DNA of 64,000 nucleotides from Herbinix hemicellulosilytica (lineage in GTDB: Bacteria; Bacillota; Clostridia; Lachnospirales; Lachnospiraceae). The stretch is from contig NZ_CVTD020000023.1 in assembly GCF_002904165.1 (NCBI RefSeq), positions 62,001 to 126,000 of the forward strand, written 5' to 3'. The notes beneath the pieces are model-generated. The model searched no databases. It saw only the letters and a list, made by a program, of their open reading frames with translations, and was not told the DNA's origin. Below, in pieces: positions 54,331 through 64,000 of the stretch. Within the stretch, counting starts at the first letter, position 1. Each line of letters starts with the position of its first letter. The position numbers and the translations under genes are program-made.

Positions 54331-54870
54331 TTACTTTCTAAATGGCATTCCAAACCCGGATAAAAGTTCACGAGCTTCTTCATCGGTTTTTGCCGTAGTA
54401 ACAAAAATGATATCCATACCTCTTACCTTGTCAACCTTATCATAATCAATTTCAGGGAAAATTAACTGCTCTTTGATACCAAGGGCATAATTGCCTCTGC
54501 CGTCAAATGAATCCGGGCTGACACCTCTAAAGTCACGTACTCTGGGAAGAGCCAGATTGATCAGACGATCGGCAAAATCATACATTCTCTCACCGCGAAG
54601 AGTTACCTTACAGCCGATTGACATTCCTTGCCTAATTTTGAAGTTAGCTATAGATTTCTTTGCCTTGGTTATAACCGGCTTCTGTCCGGTGATGGTTTCC
54701 AAATCCTTTGCTGCAGACTCTAATACTTTAGGGTTATCTCTTGCTTCCCCAAGGCCCATATTGATAACGATCTTGTCAAGCTTCGGCACTTCCATATCAT
54801 TCTTATATCCGAATTTCTTTTTCATGGCGGGAACAATTTCATTAAAATAATACTCTTTTAATCTAGCCAC
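54331..54870 (-). CDS. rplE: Ribosomal protein L5
   Basis: 179 residues from a GTG at 54870 (reads [13 protein letters not shown] next), nine bases after AGGAGG; a TTG three codons earlier is less likely. Binds 5S rRNA. Seen: [40 protein letters not shown] and [18 protein letters not shown]. Confidence 0.97.
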   Translation of the reverse strand: MARLKEYYFNEIVPAMKKKFGYKNDMEVPKLDKIVINMGLGEARDNPKVLESAAKDLETITGQKPVITKAKKSIANFKIRQGMSIGCKVTLRGERMYDFADRLINLALPRVRDFRGVSPDSFDGRGNYALGIKEQLIFPEIDYDKVDKVRGMDIIFVTTAKTDEEARELLSGFGMPFRK

Positions 54871-54892
54871 CTTTTCCAACCTCCTCTCTCAA

Positions 54893-55222
54893 TCAGTCAA
54901 TAACTTCGCCAGTCGTTTTTGCAACACGAACTTTTTTCAGGTTTCCGTTTTTATCTTCTATAAACTTAAAACCGATTCTGGTTACCTTGCCCTTATGAAC
55001 ATACATTACGTTTGATATGTCAATGGGTGCTTCCTGACGAACGATGCCACCCTTAGGATTTGCCTGATTGGGCTTGGTGTGCTTGGATATCATATTAACG
55101 CCTTCAACTATAACTCTTCCATCTTTTACTGCAAGCACCTTGCCCTCTTTACCTTTATCTTTACCGGCAATAACTCTTACGTTATCACCCTTCTTTATTT
55201 TCCTAGTTGCCACGGTCGACAC
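54893..55222 (-). CDS. rplX: Ribosomal protein L24
   Basis: 109 residues; early 50S assembly initiator. Seen: the KOW motif [40 protein letters not shown] and [29 protein letters not shown] precedes the ATG. Confidence 0.98.
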   Translation of the reverse strand: MSTVATRKIKKGDNVRVIAGKDKGKEGKVLAVKDGRVIVEGVNMISKHTKPNQANPKGGIVRQEAPIDISNVMYVHKGKVTRIGFKFIEDKNGNLKKVRVAKTTGEVID

Positions 55223-55226
55223 CTCC

Positions 55227-55595
55227 TTATAATACTTCTGGTGCTAAAGAAACGATTTTCATAAAATGTTTCTCTCTTAATTCTCTTGCCACCGGTCCGA
55301 AGATACGAGTACCTCTGGGATTCAAATCATCTCTTATAATAACGGCAGCGTTTTCATCAAATTTTATATAAGAACCGTCTTTACGGCGTGTACCTTTAAC
55401 GGTACGTACCACGACAGCTTTAACTACATCGCCCTTCTTAACAACACCGCCTGGCGTTGCATCTTTAACCGAAGCAACAATGATATCGCCTATATTGGCG
55501 TATCTTCTGAACGATCCACCTAATACTCTGATACATAGCAACTCTTTTGCACCGGTATTATCGGCGACTTTAAGCCTTGATTCAACCTGTATCAT
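55227..55595 (-). CDS. rplN: Ribosomal protein L14
   Basis: 122 residues; at the 30S/50S interface. Seen: [40 protein letters not shown] and [20 protein letters not shown]; end [15 protein letters not shown] precedes the ATG. Confidence 0.98.
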   Translation of the reverse strand: MIQVESRLKVADNTGAKELLCIRVLGGSFRRYANIGDIIVASVKDATPGGVVKKGDVVKAVVVRTVKGTRRKDGSYIKFDENAAVIIRDDLNPRGTRIFGPVARELREKHFMKIVSLAPEVL

Positions 55596-55655
55596 GATAA
55601 TACTCCTTTCAGTTGTTATAAAACCAACTTTTCATAATATGAGTTTTATTACGGA

Positions 55656-55910
55656 CTATTTTGCCCTTTCGATTATTTCGACAACTCTCCATCTCTTTTC
55701 CTTGGATAAAGGTCTTGTCTCCATAACTTTTACACGATCACCGATTTTGCACTCGTTGTTTTCATCATGTGCTTTTAATTTGCTGGTTCTTTTAACTATT
55801 TTACCGTACAACGGATGTTTAACATTGTCAACCAATTCAACAACGACAGTTTTATCCATCTTGTCGCTGACAACTCTGCCAATCCGTACTTTTCTCAAAT
55901 TTCTTTCCAT
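55656..55910 (-). CDS. rpsQ: Ribosomal protein S17
   Basis: 84 residues; primary 16S rRNA binder. Seen: [40 protein letters not shown] and the [12 protein letters not shown]-type end (here [12 protein letters not shown]). AAAGGAG precedes the ATG. Confidence 0.98.
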   Translation of the reverse strand: MERNLRKVRIGRVVSDKMDKTVVVELVDNVKHPLYGKIVKRTSKLKAHDENNECKIGDRVKVMETRPLSKEKRWRVVEIIERAK

Positions 55911-55968
55911 ACACTACTCCTTTCCAGGACTATTAGCTGTTATCTTGTTTCAGCTAAGGAATCCTAAA

Positions 55969-56178
55969 TTATTTGGACGCCCTCTTCATTTCAGTTATAA
56001 CAGTCTGTATTCTTGCAATATTTCTTCTAACTTCCCTGATTCTGCTGGTGTTTTCCAATTGATTGGTAGCATTCTGGAATCTCAGATTGAACAGTTCCTT
56101 CTTTGCAGCCACCAATTCCTCATTTAAATCCTCAAGTGATTTTGCCCTTAAACTCTCTAAATATTTATTTGCTTTCAC
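55969..56178 (-). CDS. rpmC: Ribosomal protein L29
   Basis: 69 residues from a GTG at 56178, with AAGGCGG eight bases before it; a GTG three codons earlier overlaps that site. It overlaps the rplP stop by about 14 bases. Seen: [20 protein letters not shown] and [20 protein letters not shown]. Coiled-coil protein at the peptide exit tunnel. Confidence 0.96.
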   Translation of the reverse strand: MKANKYLESLRAKSLEDLNEELVAAKKELFNLRFQNATNQLENTSRIREVRRNIARIQTVITEMKRASK

Positions 56179-56605
56179 TGTTTTCACCGCCTTCTAAGTC
56201 TGCACGCGATACTATTTTACATTTTACCGGCAATTTGTGCATAGCAAGACGTAACGCCTCTCTTGCAGTTTCCTCAGGGATGCCGGCAATTTCAAACATA
56301 ACGCGTCCCGGTTTAACAACCGCTACCCAATATTCTACGCTACCTTTACCTGAACCCATACGTGTTTCGGCAGGTTTTGCTGTTACCGGTTTATCAGGGA
56401 ATATCTTAATCCAAACTTTTCCGCCACGCTTTGTAAAACGAGTCATGGCAACACGGGCGGCCTCAATCTGGTTTGATTTAATCCAAGCGGGCTCTACAGC
56501 AACTAAGCCATAATCGCCGTAGGCAAGAGTATTGCCTCTGGTGGCTTTTCCGTGCATAGTACCGCGAAATTGCTTACGATGCTTAACTCTCTTAGGCATT
56601 AACAT
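56165..56605 (-). CDS. rplP: Ribosomal protein L16
   Basis: 146 residues; organises the A-site region of the 50S. Seen: [60 protein letters not shown] and [20 protein letters not shown]. The ATG overlaps the rpsC stop (TAATG); a second ATG two codons later is also possible. Confidence 0.97.
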   Translation of the reverse strand: MLMPKRVKHRKQFRGTMHGKATRGNTLAYGDYGLVAVEPAWIKSNQIEAARVAMTRFTKRGGKVWIKIFPDKPVTAKPAETRMGSGKGSVEYWVAVVKPGRVMFEIAGIPEETAREALRLAMHKLPVKCKIVSRADLEGGENSESK

Positions 56606-57267
56606 TATTTATCGCTCCCTTCCTTTTTTGCTCCTTTTTTACTAGGAAGCACTTCACCAAGATAGATCCATACCTTAACACCCAGCTTACCGTAAGTGGT
56701 ATCTGCTTCTGCAAAACCATAGCCAATGTTGGCGCGCAGTGTTTGAAGAGGTATGGTCCCTTCACTATAGTGTTCGGTACGAGCAATTTCGGCACCGCCA
56801 AGACGTCCGCTGACTGCTGCTTTAATACCTTTTGCTCCGGCCTTCATAGCTCTTGCCATTGTGGACTTCATAGCTCTTCTGAAAGAAATACGGTTCTCAA
56901 GCTGTGCTGCAATGCTCTCTGCCACAAGCTGAGCATCCAGATCAGGCTTCTTGATTTCCTTTATTTCCAGATTTACTTTTTTATCGGTAAACTTCTGAAT
57001 TTCTTCTCTTAATTTCTCTATCTCACTGCCGCCTCTACCGATTACAACACCGGGTTTAGCAGTATGAATTATAATTTTCAGACGATCAGACGCTCTTTCA
57101 ATTTCTATTCTGGATACGCCTGCACTGTATAAAGTCTTCTTAAGATATGTTCTGATCTTATGATCTTCTATAAGATTATCAGCAAAATCACGTTCAGCAT
57201 ACCATCTAGAGTCCCAATCATTTATGATACCGACTCTTAAGCCGTGGGGATTAACCTTTTGACCCAT
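56605..57267 (-). CDS. rpsC: Ribosomal protein S3
   Basis: 220 residues; mRNA entry, with helicase function. Seen: [20 protein letters not shown], the KH domain [18 protein letters not shown], and [21 protein letters not shown]-terminus Lys-rich. AAGGAGG precedes the ATG. Confidence 0.98.
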   Translation of the reverse strand: MGQKVNPHGLRVGIINDWDSRWYAERDFADNLIEDHKIRTYLKKTLYSAGVSRIEIERASDRLKIIIHTAKPGVVIGRGGSEIEKLREEIQKFTDKKVNLEIKEIKKPDLDAQLVAESIAAQLENRISFRRAMKSTMARAMKAGAKGIKAAVSGRLGGAEIARTEHYSEGTIPLQTLRANIGYGFAEADTTYGKLGVKVWIYLGEVLPSKKGAKKEGSDK

Positions 57268-57278
57268 TATTGCCCTCC

Positions 57279-57662
57279 TTATCTCTCATTAAGCACTATT
57301 GTTATATGGCTCATTCTTTTTTCGATACGATAAGCCATTCCTCGTGCTCTAGGTTGAATTCTCTTCATAATCGGACCTTGGTTAGCATAACATTCTTCTA
57401 TATATAATTTATCTGGATCCATATTCTTATACTCAGCATTGGCAATTGCTGATTTTAACAGCTTCTCAATTATTGAAGCAGCATATCTAGGACTATATGC
57501 CAATATACCGAGTGCTGTTTTTACATCTTTTCCACGAATAGCGTCAAGCACGAAACAAGCTTTTTGAACAGACACTCTGGCATAGGATAACGTAGCTTTC
57601 GCTCTGTTGTCCTTAACTTCATTTCTTTCTCTTTTAATCTGGGATCTATGTCCTTTAGCCAT
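57279..57662 (-). CDS. rplV: Ribosomal protein L22
   Basis: 127 residues from the ATG at 57662, seven bases after GGAGG; the frame is open six codons further. Lines the exit tunnel. Seen: [40 protein letters not shown] and the tunnel loop [20 protein letters not shown]. Confidence 0.97.
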   Translation of the reverse strand: MAKGHRSQIKRERNEVKDNRAKATLSYARVSVQKACFVLDAIRGKDVKTALGILAYSPRYAASIIEKLLKSAIANAEYKNMDPDKLYIEECYANQGPIMKRIQPRARGMAYRIEKRMSHITIVLNER

Positions 57663-57691
57663 GGATGAACCTCCTTCCATTCAACGCAAAA

Positions 57692-57973
57692 TTATTTCCT
57701 ACCTGTTTTCTTCTCGTCTTTTCCATGTCCTCTATAAGTTCTGGTTGCGACAAACTCACCCAGCTTATGTCCGACCATGTCTTCAGTTATATATACAGGT
57801 ACATGTCTTCTGCCGTCATGTACAGCAATAGTATGCCCAACCATCTGCGGGAAAATGGTAGACCGGCGTGACCAAGTTTTGATTACTGTCTTTTCGCCCG
57901 ATTTGTTGAGAGCATCTATCTTTTTCAGTAAATGGTCATCAGCAAATGGTCCCTTTTTCAGTGAACGAGCCAT
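57692..57973 (-). CDS. rpsS: Ribosomal protein S19
   Basis: 93 residues; 30S head. Seen: [40 protein letters not shown] and [27 protein letters not shown] precedes the ATG; 94 bases after rplB. Confidence 0.98.
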   Translation of the reverse strand: MARSLKKGPFADDHLLKKIDALNKSGEKTVIKTWSRRSTIFPQMVGHTIAVHDGRRHVPVYITEDMVGHKLGEFVATRTYRGHGKDEKKTGRK

Positions 57974-58067
57974 GTATTCTAACCTCCTTAGAATTAATAA
58001 TCATTGAAACCGCTCAATGATCCGTTAAATCATCAATTTATTTGAAAGTAATCGGTTGTCTGCTTAA

Positions 58068-58910
58068 TTATTTTACAGCGCTTCCGTTTCTTCTTCTTAC
58101 TATAAGCTTATTGGACTTCTTGTTGCGTTTTCTGGTCTTAAGTCCCAGAGCAGGCTTACCCCAAGGTGTTGAGGGACCAGGACGACCGATACCAGCCTTA
58201 CCTTCACCACCACCGTGAGGATGGTCGTTAGGGTTCATAGCTGAACCACGTACAGTAGGTCTGAAGCCCATATGGCGCTTACGTCCGGCCTTACCGATTG
58301 TAACAAGTTCGTGATCTATATTTCCTACCTGACCGATTGTAGCCCTGCAGTTTAACGGAACCATTCTCATTTCACCGCTAGGAAGACGAAGGGTTGCATA
58401 TTTACCTTCTTTAGCCATCAGCTGTGCTGAGTTTCCTGCAGCTCTAACTAACTGTCCGCCTTTGCCGGGATACAACTCAATATTGTGAACTTCGGTACCT
58501 ACCGGAATATTTGCAAGGGGCAGGCAGTTTCCTACTTTAATTTCAACGTTTTCACCGCTCATTACCGTCTGACCTACCTGAAGGCCGTAAGGAGCAATGA
58601 TATATGCCTTTTCACCGTCTGCATAGTGAAGCAATGCTATATTTGCGGTTCTGTTAGGATCATATTCTATGCTTGCAACCTTTGCGGGAATATTGTCTTT
58701 CCTTCTCTTGAAATCAATTATTCTGTATTTTCTTCTAGCGCCACCGCCACGATGTCTTACGGTAATTTTACCCTGATTATTGCGGCCAGCCTTTTTCTTT
58801 AAAGAAATAACCAGAGACTTCTCCGGCTTTGTGGCTGTAATTTCCGCAAAATCGGAAGTGGTCATGTGTCTTCTAGAAGGTGTATATGGGGTATATGTTT
58901 TAATTCCCAT
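58068..58910 (-). CDS. rplB: Ribosomal protein L2
   Basis: 280 residues from the ATG at 58910 with AAAGGAGTG upstream. Needed for peptidyl transfer and subunit joining. Seen: [35 protein letters not shown], the conserved [20 protein letters not shown] with the functional His, and the end [16 protein letters not shown] 148-base gap separates it from rplW. Confidence 0.98.
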   Translation of the reverse strand: MGIKTYTPYTPSRRHMTTSDFAEITATKPEKSLVISLKKKAGRNNQGKITVRHRGGGARRKYRIIDFKRRKDNIPAKVASIEYDPNRTANIALLHYADGEKAYIIAPYGLQVGQTVMSGENVEIKVGNCLPLANIPVGTEVHNIELYPGKGGQLVRAAGNSAQLMAKEGKYATLRLPSGEMRMVPLNCRATIGQVGNIDHELVTIGKAGRKRHMGFRPTVRGSAMNPNDHPHGGGEGKAGIGRPGPSTPWGKPALGLKTRKRNKKSNKLIVRRRNGSAVK

Positions 58911-59076
58911 AATTTGCACTCCTTTCAAATGATGTATCAGCCATACCGACCTATCAGCCTTATTGGTACTTCGTTTGCCGATTTATCGGTTTGCTGATGT
59001 ATCTGACGCATATTTATCAACATTTTGACACTGCTGTTTTAATACAATTCTTTATATCCAATTTATAAGCCGGATC

Positions 59077-59376
59077 TTACAGTCCGGAGAAGATCTCTAT
59101 ATCGGCACTGTCCTCTGTTAACTGAACAATAGCCTTTTTGGTTTTAGGTGTCTTACCTACCTGATATCCGCGTCTGCGGGTCTTACCATCCATGTTAATG
59201 GTATTTACTTTGGCAACCTTTGTGCCGGGGAACATTTTCTCGACAGCTTCCTTGATTTGATTCTTGGTAGCGTCGGTATGAACGGAAAATGTGTACTTTT
59301 TGCTGCCCATAAGTTCCATGCTCTTTTCTGTAACTATAGGCTTAAGTATAACATCATAATATTTAAGATCTGCCAT
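59077..59376 (-). CDS. rplW: Ribosomal protein L23
   Basis: 99 residues; docking site for trigger factor and SRP at the tunnel exit. Seen: YYDVILKPIVTEKSMELMGS, TKNQIKEAVEKMFPGTKVAK and KTRRRGYQVGKTPKTKKAIV. Its ATG overlaps the rplD stop by one base (TAATG). Confidence 0.98.
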   Translation of the reverse strand: MADLKYYDVILKPIVTEKSMELMGSKKYTFSVHTDATKNQIKEAVEKMFPGTKVAKVNTINMDGKTRRRGYQVGKTPKTKKAIVQLTEDSADIEIFSGL

Positions 59377-59996
59377 TATGCGTACACCTCCTCAATTTGT
59401 GCCACGGCATCCTTAGTGATTACCAAAGTATCATACTTAAGAATGTCATAAACGTTAATGGAATTTGATAAAATAGTTCTTACATTAGGAAGATTTCTAG
59501 CAGAAAGAGTTACATTTTCATCTTTCTTGTCAAGAACGATGAGAGCCTTCTTAACCTTAAGGTTATCAAGTACCTCTTTCATCTTCTTGGTTTTAATCTC
59601 TGTAAAACCGAATTTATCAATAACAACGAATTTATCTGCCTGTACTCTGGATGTTAAAGCAGATTTAATAGCCAATGCTTTTTCTTTCTTATTCATCTTG
59701 AATGAATAATCTCTGGGCTTCGGTGCAAATACTACGCCGCCGCCTTTCCATTGAGGAGCTCTGATTGAACCTTGTCTAGCATGTCCGGTTCCTTTCTGTC
59801 TCCAAGGTTTTTTGCCGCCACCGCTAACTTCGGCACGAGTTTTGGCACTTTGTGTCCCCTGACGTTTATTAGCCAATTGGCTTACAACAGCCATATGAAC
59901 CAGATGTTCATTTATTTCCACTCCGAAGACTGCATCATTAAGTTCTATTGTATCTACCTGTTTGCCTTCGATATTATAAACTGCTACATTTGCCAT
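59376..59996 (-). CDS. rplD: Ribosomal protein L4
   Basis: 206 residues; tunnel constriction protein and, in enterobacteria, the S10 operon repressor. Seen: RQGTQSAKTRAEVSGGGKKP, WRQKGTGHARQGSIRAPQWK and GGVVFAPKPRDYSFKMNKKE. AGGAGGAACG precedes the ATG. Confidence 0.98.
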   Translation of the reverse strand: MANVAVYNIEGKQVDTIELNDAVFGVEINEHLVHMAVVSQLANKRQGTQSAKTRAEVSGGGKKPWRQKGTGHARQGSIRAPQWKGGGVVFAPKPRDYSFKMNKKEKALAIKSALTSRVQADKFVVIDKFGFTEIKTKKMKEVLDNLKVKKALIVLDKKDENVTLSARNLPNVRTILSNSINVYDILKYDTLVITKDAVAQIEEVYA

Positions 59997-60022
59997 GATT
60001 TACGTTCCTCCTTTCTTCAGCT

Positions 60023-60655
60023 CTAGTTAGCTTTTACCGATTCCTTCAGTATAACTAAGGCTTTCTTGGGTCCCGGAACCGCACCTTTTACAAGAATAAG
60101 ATTCTTGTCTGCGTCAACCCTAACAACCTCAAGATTCTGAATAGTCACCTTAACGTTACCCATATGTCCGGGCATCTTCTTGCCTTTAAACACACGGCCC
60201 GGGCTGGTGTTGGCACCGTTGGAACCGGCATGTCTATGATATTTGGAACCGTGAGCCATAGGTCCTCTGTGTAATCCGTGTCTCTTGATACCGCCCTGGA
60301 ATCCCTTACCTTTTGATTTAGCGGTAGCATCAACTCTGTCTCCAGCCGCAAAAATATCGGCCTTGATTTCCTGACCTACTTTATAATCGGCCACATTATC
60401 CACTCTAAATTCCTTTAAAAATCTTTTTACTTTTACTCCGGCTTTAGCGAAATGTCCTTTTAACGGTTTGTTAACCAGAGTCTCTCTGATATCTCCATAT
60501 GCAACCTGAATTGCATTATAACCGTCATTTTCTACCGTTTTAACCTGAGTTACATATACGGGACCGGCCTGAAGTACGGTTACCGGAACTAATTCCCCGT
60601 TTTCGCCGAAAACCTGAGTCATTCCGATTTTTGTTGTTAAAATCGCCTTCTTCAT
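60023..60655 (-). CDS. rplC: Ribosomal protein L3
   Basis: 210 residues; early 50S assembly near the peptidyl transferase centre. Seen: [60 protein letters not shown] and [25 protein letters not shown] precedes the ATG. Confidence 0.98.
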   Translation of the reverse strand: MKKAILTTKIGMTQVFGENGELVPVTVLQAGPVYVTQVKTVENDGYNAIQVAYGDIRETLVNKPLKGHFAKAGVKVKRFLKEFRVDNVADYKVGQEIKADIFAAGDRVDATAKSKGKGFQGGIKRHGLHRGPMAHGSKYHRHAGSNGANTSPGRVFKGKKMPGHMGNVKVTIQNLEVVRVDADKNLILVKGAVPGPKKALVILKESVKAN

Positions 60656-60784
60656 TTCTTAACCTCCTGTTTAATCTACAGCGGATTGCGACATACATCG
60701 CAATCATACTAGATGGTCTATAATAAACTATAAACCCTAATATTTTTCGTTCTGGTTTAATAAAATAATCAATCCGAATTACTG

Positions 60785-61102
60785 TTATTTTGTCTTCATC
60801 TTAATGTCAATATAAACACCTGCAGGCATCTCCAGCCTTGACAATGCATCAACTGTCTTCTGAGTAGGCGCAATGATGTCAATCAGTCTCTTATGAGTTC
60901 TCTGCTCAAACTGCTCTCTGGAATCCTTATACTTGTGTACTGCCCTAAGAATTGTAATTACTTCTTTTTTTGTGGGCAAAGGAACAGGTCCGCTTACCTT
61001 TGATCCTGTCTTCTTCACAGTTTCAATGATTTTTCCGGCAGATTGATCGATAAGCTGATGATCGTATGCCTTCAGTGTGATTCTCATTACTTGATTTGCC
61101 AT
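60785..61102 (-). CDS. rpsJ: Ribosomal protein S10
   Basis: 105 residues from the ATG at 61102, preceded by AAAGGAGGCGG; the frame continues 26 codons upstream but that part has no S10 character. Seen: [40 protein letters not shown] and [20 protein letters not shown]. First gene of the S10-spc-alpha operon; fusA, tuf, rpsL and rpsG are not directly upstream. S10 is also NusE, a partner of antitermination complexes. Confidence 0.98.
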   Translation of the reverse strand: MANQVMRITLKAYDHQLIDQSAGKIIETVKKTGSKVSGPVPLPTKKEVITILRAVHKYKDSREQFEQRTHKRLIDIIAPTQKTVDALSRLEMPAGVYIDIKMKTK

Positions 61103-61417
61103 AAAAAAAGCCGCCTCCTTTTCGCACTTTAATTCAGTACGACAAGTGGTGACTGTACACTCATCCGTGTGTATCTTCATTTACCATACGTATAATCCGG
61201 CTTGCTAAGATTATACAATTATTGCTGTCAAAAACGCCTATAATCGTATGTTCCGGATGCTTATGCTAGTGAGTTATTCACACGTTTTATCTGCCATAGG
61301 CAGAACATTATTGTACAGTGACTTGTCGCCAGTTTTATAACTTGACCTTCGCTCCGCGTAAAAACCTACTGCAATCCAGTAGCAACCTTACGCCTCAACG
61401 CTATCAACGTCACAACA
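61103..61417 (-). promoter_or_regulatory. Structured leader of the S10 operon mRNA
   Basis: About 310 nt from promoter to rpsJ. Seen on the transcript: a CTACTG/CAGTAG hairpin (61366-61382) followed by GTTTTT, like an early attenuator; a CTGCC/GGCAG hairpin (61291-61303); and a long-range helix pairing 61312-61327 with 61141-61159 (eight plus seven pairs), which encloses about 150 nt and ends close to the rpsJ ribosome binding site. This suggests autoregulation or attenuation by a ribosomal protein; which one is unknown. Confidence 0.6.
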
Positions 61418-61423
61418 CGAGAT

Positions 61424-61452
61424 ATTATACACTACACAAAGGCCAATTGCAA
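61424..61452 (-). promoter_or_regulatory. Sigma-A promoter of the S10-spc-alpha operon
   Basis: Minus strand TTGCAA-N17-TATAAT. The -10 is perfect and the spacing optimal. It would drive about 17 kb of ribosomal genes. The bases from 61453 to 61713 upstream are A+T-rich and show no gene. Confidence 0.88.
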
Positions 61453-61713
61453 GCACTTTTTTTCTATAAACCAAAGATTTTTACAAAATTTTGACTCCCC
61501 TCATGGCTTTCTCCGGTACCTGTATTTTTTATAATATATATTGGCCCATTTTACCTTCTTATCCTATTATTACCTTTTTATAACTTAATTATTTAACAAG
61601 GTCTGCAATTACCGGAACAAAATAAAATTTTTATAATCAACTGTTAATCCCTAATCAGATTAATAATACGTAAGTTCAAACTCATTAACTCAGCATATTG
61701 TTTTACTGATACC

Positions 61714-62583
61714 TTATTCGTTTCTTTCCCATCTTCCCGCTGCGCCGCTCGGAAGTACCAGGCCTTTGCCGCTCACCGGCAGTCCTATTTCGTCTGCAGT
61801 TACTTTACCGGAAAATTTCTTCCCTATAGTTTCGGAAATCATATAAGCCAGCACACCTGCCTGAAGACCGGTTGTATATGAATTAATAAGGAAGAAAATC
61901 GGATCATCGCTTAAGACCTTAACACACAGCTCTATTAAAGGAAAGACATCATCCTCAATCTTCCATATTTCCCCCTTGGGCCCTCTTCCGTATGACGGAG
62001 GATCCATGATAATGCCATCGTATTTATTGCCCCTGCGGATTTCTCTTTCTACAAATTTTACGCAGTCATCTACAATATATCTGATAGGCGCATTTTCCAG
62101 ACCGGAGCTTTTGGCATTTTCTTTAGCCCATGTGACCATCCCTTTTGATGCATCCACATGGGTAACCGCCGCCCCTGCCTTGGCTGCTGCCAGTGTGGCT
62201 CCTCCGGTATAGGCAAACAGATTCAAGATTTTGACCTGGCGGCCTTTTTCCTTTTTTATTTTTTCAGAAAACCAATCCCAGTTTACCGCCTGTTCAGGGA
62301 ACAAGCCTGTATGCTTGAAGCTGAAAGGCTGCAGATTAAAGGTAAGCCCTTTGTAAGAAATGGTCCACTGTTTCGGGAGGTCAAAAATTTCCCATTCCCC
62401 TCCTCCTTTTGAGCTTCTGTGATAATGGGCATTTACCTTTTTCCACCCCACATGGTTTCTTGGGGTATCCCATATGACCTGAGGGTCGGGCCGTACCAGA
62501 ATATACTTCCCCCAGCGTTCCAATTTTTCTCCCTTTGAAGTATCAAGCACCTCATAGTCTTTCCAATCCTTAGCAACCCACAT
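61714..62583 (-). CDS. Class I SAM-dependent methyltransferase (RlmI/RlmK-like)
   Basis: 289 residues; ATG with GAAAGTGAGAG upstream, a weak site. Seen: the SAM-binding motif I LNLFAYTGGATLAAAKAGA near 122, motif II VTHVDASKGMVTWAKENA, and the catalytic DPPSYGRGPKGEIW near 195. These are the hallmarks of the RlmI/RlmK-type family that methylates rRNA bases. The N-terminal PUA domain of RlmI is absent; instead there is a beta-rich start (residues 1-110). Exact target unknown. Confidence 0.85.
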   Translation of the reverse strand: MWVAKDWKDYEVLDTSKGEKLERWGKYILVRPDPQVIWDTPRNHVGWKKVNAHYHRSSKGGGEWEIFDLPKQWTISYKGLTFNLQPFSFKHTGLFPEQAVNWDWFSEKIKKEKGRQVKILNLFAYTGGATLAAAKAGAAVTHVDASKGMVTWAKENAKSSGLENAPIRYIVDDCVKFVEREIRRGNKYDGIIMDPPSYGRGPKGEIWKIEDDVFPLIELCVKVLSDDPIFFLINSYTTGLQAGVLAYMISETIGKKFSGKVTADEIGLPVSGKGLVLPSGAAGRWERNE

Positions 62584-62924
62584 AATACTCTCACTTTCCT
62601 GTCATTTTTGGTATTTGGTACACAATTTAAACAATTGCCTTTAACCGTTTCCGGTTGAAATTTAAAATAAATACATTATATTTAAGTTGAAAATAGTTTT
62701 TACCTAATAATAATGTTTAAATCATTAAGAGTTTTTCTTAATTTTCATATAAATTTTCATATTTCTAAAGATATTAAGGCTGATGTTATCAGACCGATAT
62801 TCATATAAATTCTTAATTTAATATAATAACCAAAAATAATTATATCCTTTATAAAAAAAGAATTGTCAAGACTAAAAATAAATAATTGAAATTTTATGCG
62901 GCTTCTTAGTTTTATCACATAAAT
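62584..62924. other. A+T-rich intergenic region
   Basis: About 340 bases of very A+T-rich sequence with no gene, repeat or clear promoter that I can support. Confidence 0.5.
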
Positions 62925-62979
62925 CAAAAAAAATAAAGGTGTAAATCCACATGATATAGTTTGGTTGATTTACACCTTT
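62925..62979 (-). terminator. Intrinsic terminator of the RseB-like gene
   Basis: Minus strand arms AAAGGTGTAAATC and GATTTACACCTTT (13 perfect pairs), loop of 19, followed by ATTTTTTTT. It lies about 70 bases after the stop of the last gene. Confidence 0.9.
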
Positions 62980-63047
62980 ATTATCATATATAAGAGCCAG
63001 TTTTTCAATCTTTACATAAGATTAATCTGAAAACTGTGTTAGCATTA

Positions 63048-64000
63048 TCAGTCATTCTTTACAACAGGGTCGTAACCTATTACGGTCCATATACCCGTAT
63101 CATCCTGCCTTACAAGCCGTTTAAGATATACATACTCGGCAATGGATTTTTCATGGTTAATTTTTACCACCGCATTTACTCCGTCGTTTTTTATAAGCTC
63201 TATGTTTTCATAAGGGATTTCATACTCACCTTCGATACCTTCCGGTGAAATAAGAAGATTTACAAAAACTTGTGCGACAAAAACAGGATCCAGCCTCCAT
63301 GGGGAATGTCCGGCATCCACACTCTTCTGCTCATTCTTTTCTGTCTCAATATCATACGGCACTTCAATCTGAGGTTTTAATTCTGTTTTATCCTTTTCCG
63401 GAAGATAAATTTCTCCTCCAAAAACAGCTTTCGCAAACTCACTTAATACATCCATATCTTTGCCGTAGACCGTATATTCCATATCTGCCTGCTGCCATCG
63501 TATAGACCTTAAACCCGGTATCCCCTGATAATTATTTAAAATTTCGGCAATATTATTGTTTACCAAACCGATCACCGCATCAGAAGCCGCTTTAAACTTG
63601 TCTTTGGCTTTTTCCTGAATAAAGGTTATTTCCTTTTCTTTATCGATATGGCTAAAAGTCAGTTTTATTGCACCGCTATTTGTCAAAACTGCAATCCTTG
63701 AAAGAACGTAATCCCCTATATTATTAGGAATTTCAGGCATAAAGCCTGCTATTTCTTTTGCCTCCTGCAAGGTGGCAACCAATTGCTCAGGATTTATTTC
63801 CACTACTTCAAAACCCTCAGGTTTATTATAAATTAACAGTTCAGCCGGTATTTCGTCTGTAAATTCCAGTTCCGTATAATATGTTTTAGTCAACAGGGCA
63901 TTATAAATCGCCGTTTCTTTTTTTATCGGAAGATCGGTATTAGTATCAACCCAAATTTTATACGGCAGACCTCCGTCCGGAGTAATTTCATATATATCGG
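63048..64000 (-). CDS. RseB/LolA-like lipoprotein-type protein (5' end outside window)
   Basis: 317 residues visible; the frame stays open to the window edge, so the true start lies beyond it and a TTG at 63893 is only internal. The visible start (ITPDGGLPYKIWVDTNTDLP, then YYTELEFTD) resembles the strand pattern of RseB/MucB and LolA-type folds, which bind lipids or regulate anti-sigma factors. The C-terminal third (HEKSIAEYVYLKRLVRQDDT, IWTVIGYDPV) looks like a second small beta domain. In Firmicutes such proteins often follow a sigma/anti-sigma pair. The assignment is tentative. Confidence 0.5.
   Translation of the reverse strand, partial: DIYEITPDGGLPYKIWVDTNTDLPIKKETAIYNALLTKTYYTELEFTDEIPAELLIYNKPEGFEVVEINPEQLVATLQEAKEIAGFMPEIPNNIGDYVLSRIAVLTNSGAIKLTFSHIDKEKEITFIQEKAKDKFKAASDAVIGLVNNNIAEILNNYQGIPGLRSIRWQQADMEYTVYGKDMDVLSEFAKAVFGGEIYLPEKDKTELKPQIEVPYDIETEKNEQKSVDAGHSPWRLDPVFVAQVFVNLLISPEGIEGEYEIPYENIELIKNDGVNAVVKINHEKSIAEYVYLKRLVRQDDTGIWTVIGYDPVVKND

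Noticed and set aside
55480-56127. Long plus-strand open frame (215 codons) opposite rplN, rpsQ and rpmC
   Set aside because: It runs antisense to three certain ribosomal genes, has low-complexity hydrophobic composition and no ribosome site; it is a shadow frame.
61103-61180. N-terminal extension of rpsJ by 26 codons
   Set aside because: No S10 homology, no ribosome site at the upstream start, and it would cover the AAAGGAGGCGG site of the normal start.
1-64000. CRISPR arrays, rRNA and tRNA genes
   Set aside because: No regularly spaced repeats, no rRNA-like stretches and no tRNA cloverleaf that I could support by eye.

Overview
The window looks like a stretch of a low-GC Firmicutes chromosome, most likely a motile member of the Clostridia and probably Lachnospiraceae. 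The evidence is the A+T-rich sequence, the strong AGGAGG-type ribosome binding sites, a flagellar block flgM-flgN-flgK-flgK-flgL-fliW-csrA / flaG-fliD-fliS / flagellin, and an L17 protein with a long internal insertion that I recall from Lachnospiraceae. All but one of the supported genes lie on the minus strand, so the text below follows transcription from high to low coordinates. The family placement is inference.

Region 64000-61714 holds a partial RseB/LolA-like protein and a class I SAM-dependent methyltransferase. Region 61452-44295 is one continuous S10-spc-alpha ribosomal operon. It starts at a near-consensus sigma-A promoter (TTGCAA-N17-TATAAT) followed by a structured leader of about 310 nt before rpsJ. 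It runs through secY, adk, map, a KOW protein, infA, rpmJ, rpsM/K/D, rpoA and rplQ, and ends at an intrinsic terminator. Region 44282-38496 carries ecfA1-ecfA2-ecfT-truA-mgtC and then rplM-rpsI from a perfect consensus promoter. Region 38005-29530 holds housekeeping and accessory genes: a DUF2200 protein, an amidase whose 3' end is supplied by a perfect 31-bp inverted repeat, the only plus-strand gene (a YmfI-like SDR), a degenerate LCP-like protein, a YitT protein, the sugar-import ATPase UgpC/MsmX, a PucR/CdaR regulator and CtpA.

Region 29390-18611 is the late flagellar block. It has sigma-28 type promoters (TAAA-N15/16-GCCGATAA-like) before flgM, flaG and flagellin. The flagellin leader contains two small hairpins with GGA in the loop, which fits the FliW-CsrA-flagellin control circuit encoded just upstream.

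Region 18456-1996 is the accessory part and the most interesting: a putative flagellar glycan island. It encodes a CMP-sugar synthetase-like enzyme, a DRE-TIM aldolase fusion, two GT2 transferases, a GT52 (sialyltransferase-like) protein, two tandem IspD/TarI-like cytidylyltransferases, a CDP-glycerol phosphotransferase-like protein, a DUF4422 transferase, a beta-propeller-like protein and an NAD-dependent epimerase. These are followed by a secreted protein, a short Maf-like protein and a type II signal peptidase. The theme is CTP chemistry: three cytidylyltransferases with matching CMP/CDP-dependent transferases. Three of the transferases carry the same small 'IYGAG' Rossmann-like module. The two transcription units of the island appear to start at variant sigma-28 sites (TAAT-N15-GTCGATAA/T). 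The window begins inside ftsH.
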